Assembly: GCA_044359885.1 (NCBI GenBank)
Contig: JBIKLI010000291.1
Span: forward strand, 1 to 5,643
Direction: 5' to 3'
DNA length: 5,643 bases
From: CAIOSQ01 sp044359885
GTDB taxonomy: Bacteria > Pseudomonadota > Alphaproteobacteria > CACIAM-22H2
A program made the position numbers and the translations under genes. The notes under the pieces were generated by a model. It had not been told where the DNA came from. It ran no database searches and saw only the letters and a program-made list of their open reading frames with translations. Of this stretch, positions 5,221-5,643 are shown piece after piece (the first letter of the stretch is position 1; each line of letters opens with the position of its first letter).

Positions 5221-5643
5221 TCAGGCGATGGTGTGGGTGACCGTCAGCCGCGGCGGCGTGCGGAACGTCTGGGCGATCACGCAGTAGCGCTCTGCCATCT
5301 CGACGAGTTTGGCGATCTTCTCCGCCGGAGCCGTGCTTTCGATGTCGAAACGCAACCCGACCTCGGTCAGGCCCACCGGTGCGGTACGGTCGACCCCAAG
5401 GGTGCCGCGTGCGTCCCAGATCCCTTCGGCGACGATCCGCGCCCCGGAGATCGGGATCGACATCGCGGTCGCGACCGCCGCCAGGGTAACGCCGGCGCAC
5501 CCGACCAGTGCCTCCAGCAGCATGTCGGCGGAGCAGGCGAGTTCGCCCGAACCGCCGCCGGCGGGATGCAGACCGGCGCGCGTCTCACCGGTCCAGACCT
5601 TGACCGCGCAGGCCACGCCGGACAGGTCCACGCGCCCCTCGGC
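5221..5643 (-). CDS. OsmC/Ohr-family thiol peroxidase-like protein (5' end outside window)
   Basis: The frame is open at the right edge and ends at TGA (5223-5221). A GTG at 5631 could start it, but the residues before it (AEGR) continue the frame and relatives usually have a longer N-terminus, so the start probably lies outside. OsmC proteins are small cytosolic dimers that reduce organic or fatty-acid hydroperoxides using two cysteines. Both are here: ADMLLEALVGCAGVTL with Cys45 and ERYCVIAQTF with Cys117, counted from the GTG. Other family marks are AGLHPAGGGSGEL, EGIWDARGTLGVD and the closing RLTVTHTIA. Length and motifs suggest an intact gene. It is convergent with the MlrC remnant, 22 bp apart. 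Its real substrate and partners are not visible here. Confidence 0.85.
   Translation of the reverse strand, partial: AEGRVDLSGVACAVKVWTGETRAGLHPAGGGSGELACSADMLLEALVGCAGVTLAAVATAMSIPISGARIVAEGIWDARGTLGVDRTAPVGLTEVGLRFDIESTAPAEKIAKLVEMAERYCVIAQTFRTPPRLTVTHTIA

Noticed and set aside
1..5643. CRISPR array, tRNA, rRNA, toxin-antitoxin pair or phage-defence module
   Set aside because: I saw no spaced repeats, tRNA-like cloverleaf or defence-family motif. The HD domain here belongs to a metabolic-type family and is not linked to Cas or nucleotide-signalling partners in the window.

Overview
The window is uniformly GC-rich, with strong G/C preference at third codon positions in the intact genes. Its gene families (SLC26- or glutaminase-type cNMP protein, Fsr-type MFS exporter, amidohydrolase, peptide-binding protein, M81/MlrC peptidase, OsmC) suggest a soil or environmental proteobacterium, most likely an alphaproteobacterium and possibly a betaproteobacterium. 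This placement is inference from gene content; there is no rRNA or other marker gene.

Positions 1-3370 form an intact forward-strand block. It starts with the 3' end of a gene encoding a cyclic-nucleotide-binding domain (3-509). An Fsr-family MFS exporter follows (598-1815), then an amidohydrolase (start best placed at 1868, end 3370) 52 bp further on. The last two probably share a transcript. The amidohydrolase carries Tyr where relatives have the first His of the HxH metal motif.

Positions 3371-5198 look like a gene graveyard. On the minus strand lies an HD-domain phosphohydrolase/oxygenase-like gene (3258-3914). It has lost an internal block, has compensating frameshifts and has no proper stop. 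Its coding signal continues upstream into 3915-4109 through another apparent frameshift. On the plus strand three fragments follow in one reading frame: the signal peptide and N-terminus of a family-5 peptide-binding protein (about 4122-4316), the C-terminus of a DDE transposase (about 4317-4700), and the C-terminal domain of an M81/MlrC-type peptidase (4743-5198). Peptide ABC transporters and MlrC peptidases are often neighbours, so the simplest reading is that an insertion sequence entered such an operon and deletions removed most of both. A perfect 14-bp hairpin and a repeated 9-mer mark the right side of the element remnant.

At the right edge is an OsmC-family gene on the minus strand (5221 to beyond 5643), convergent with the MlrC remnant.

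I see no CRISPR array, tRNA, rRNA, defence system or clear new multi-gene system. The points most worth checking are the altered metal site of the amidohydrolase, the layered gene remains, and the unidentified coding-like stretch next to the HD gene.
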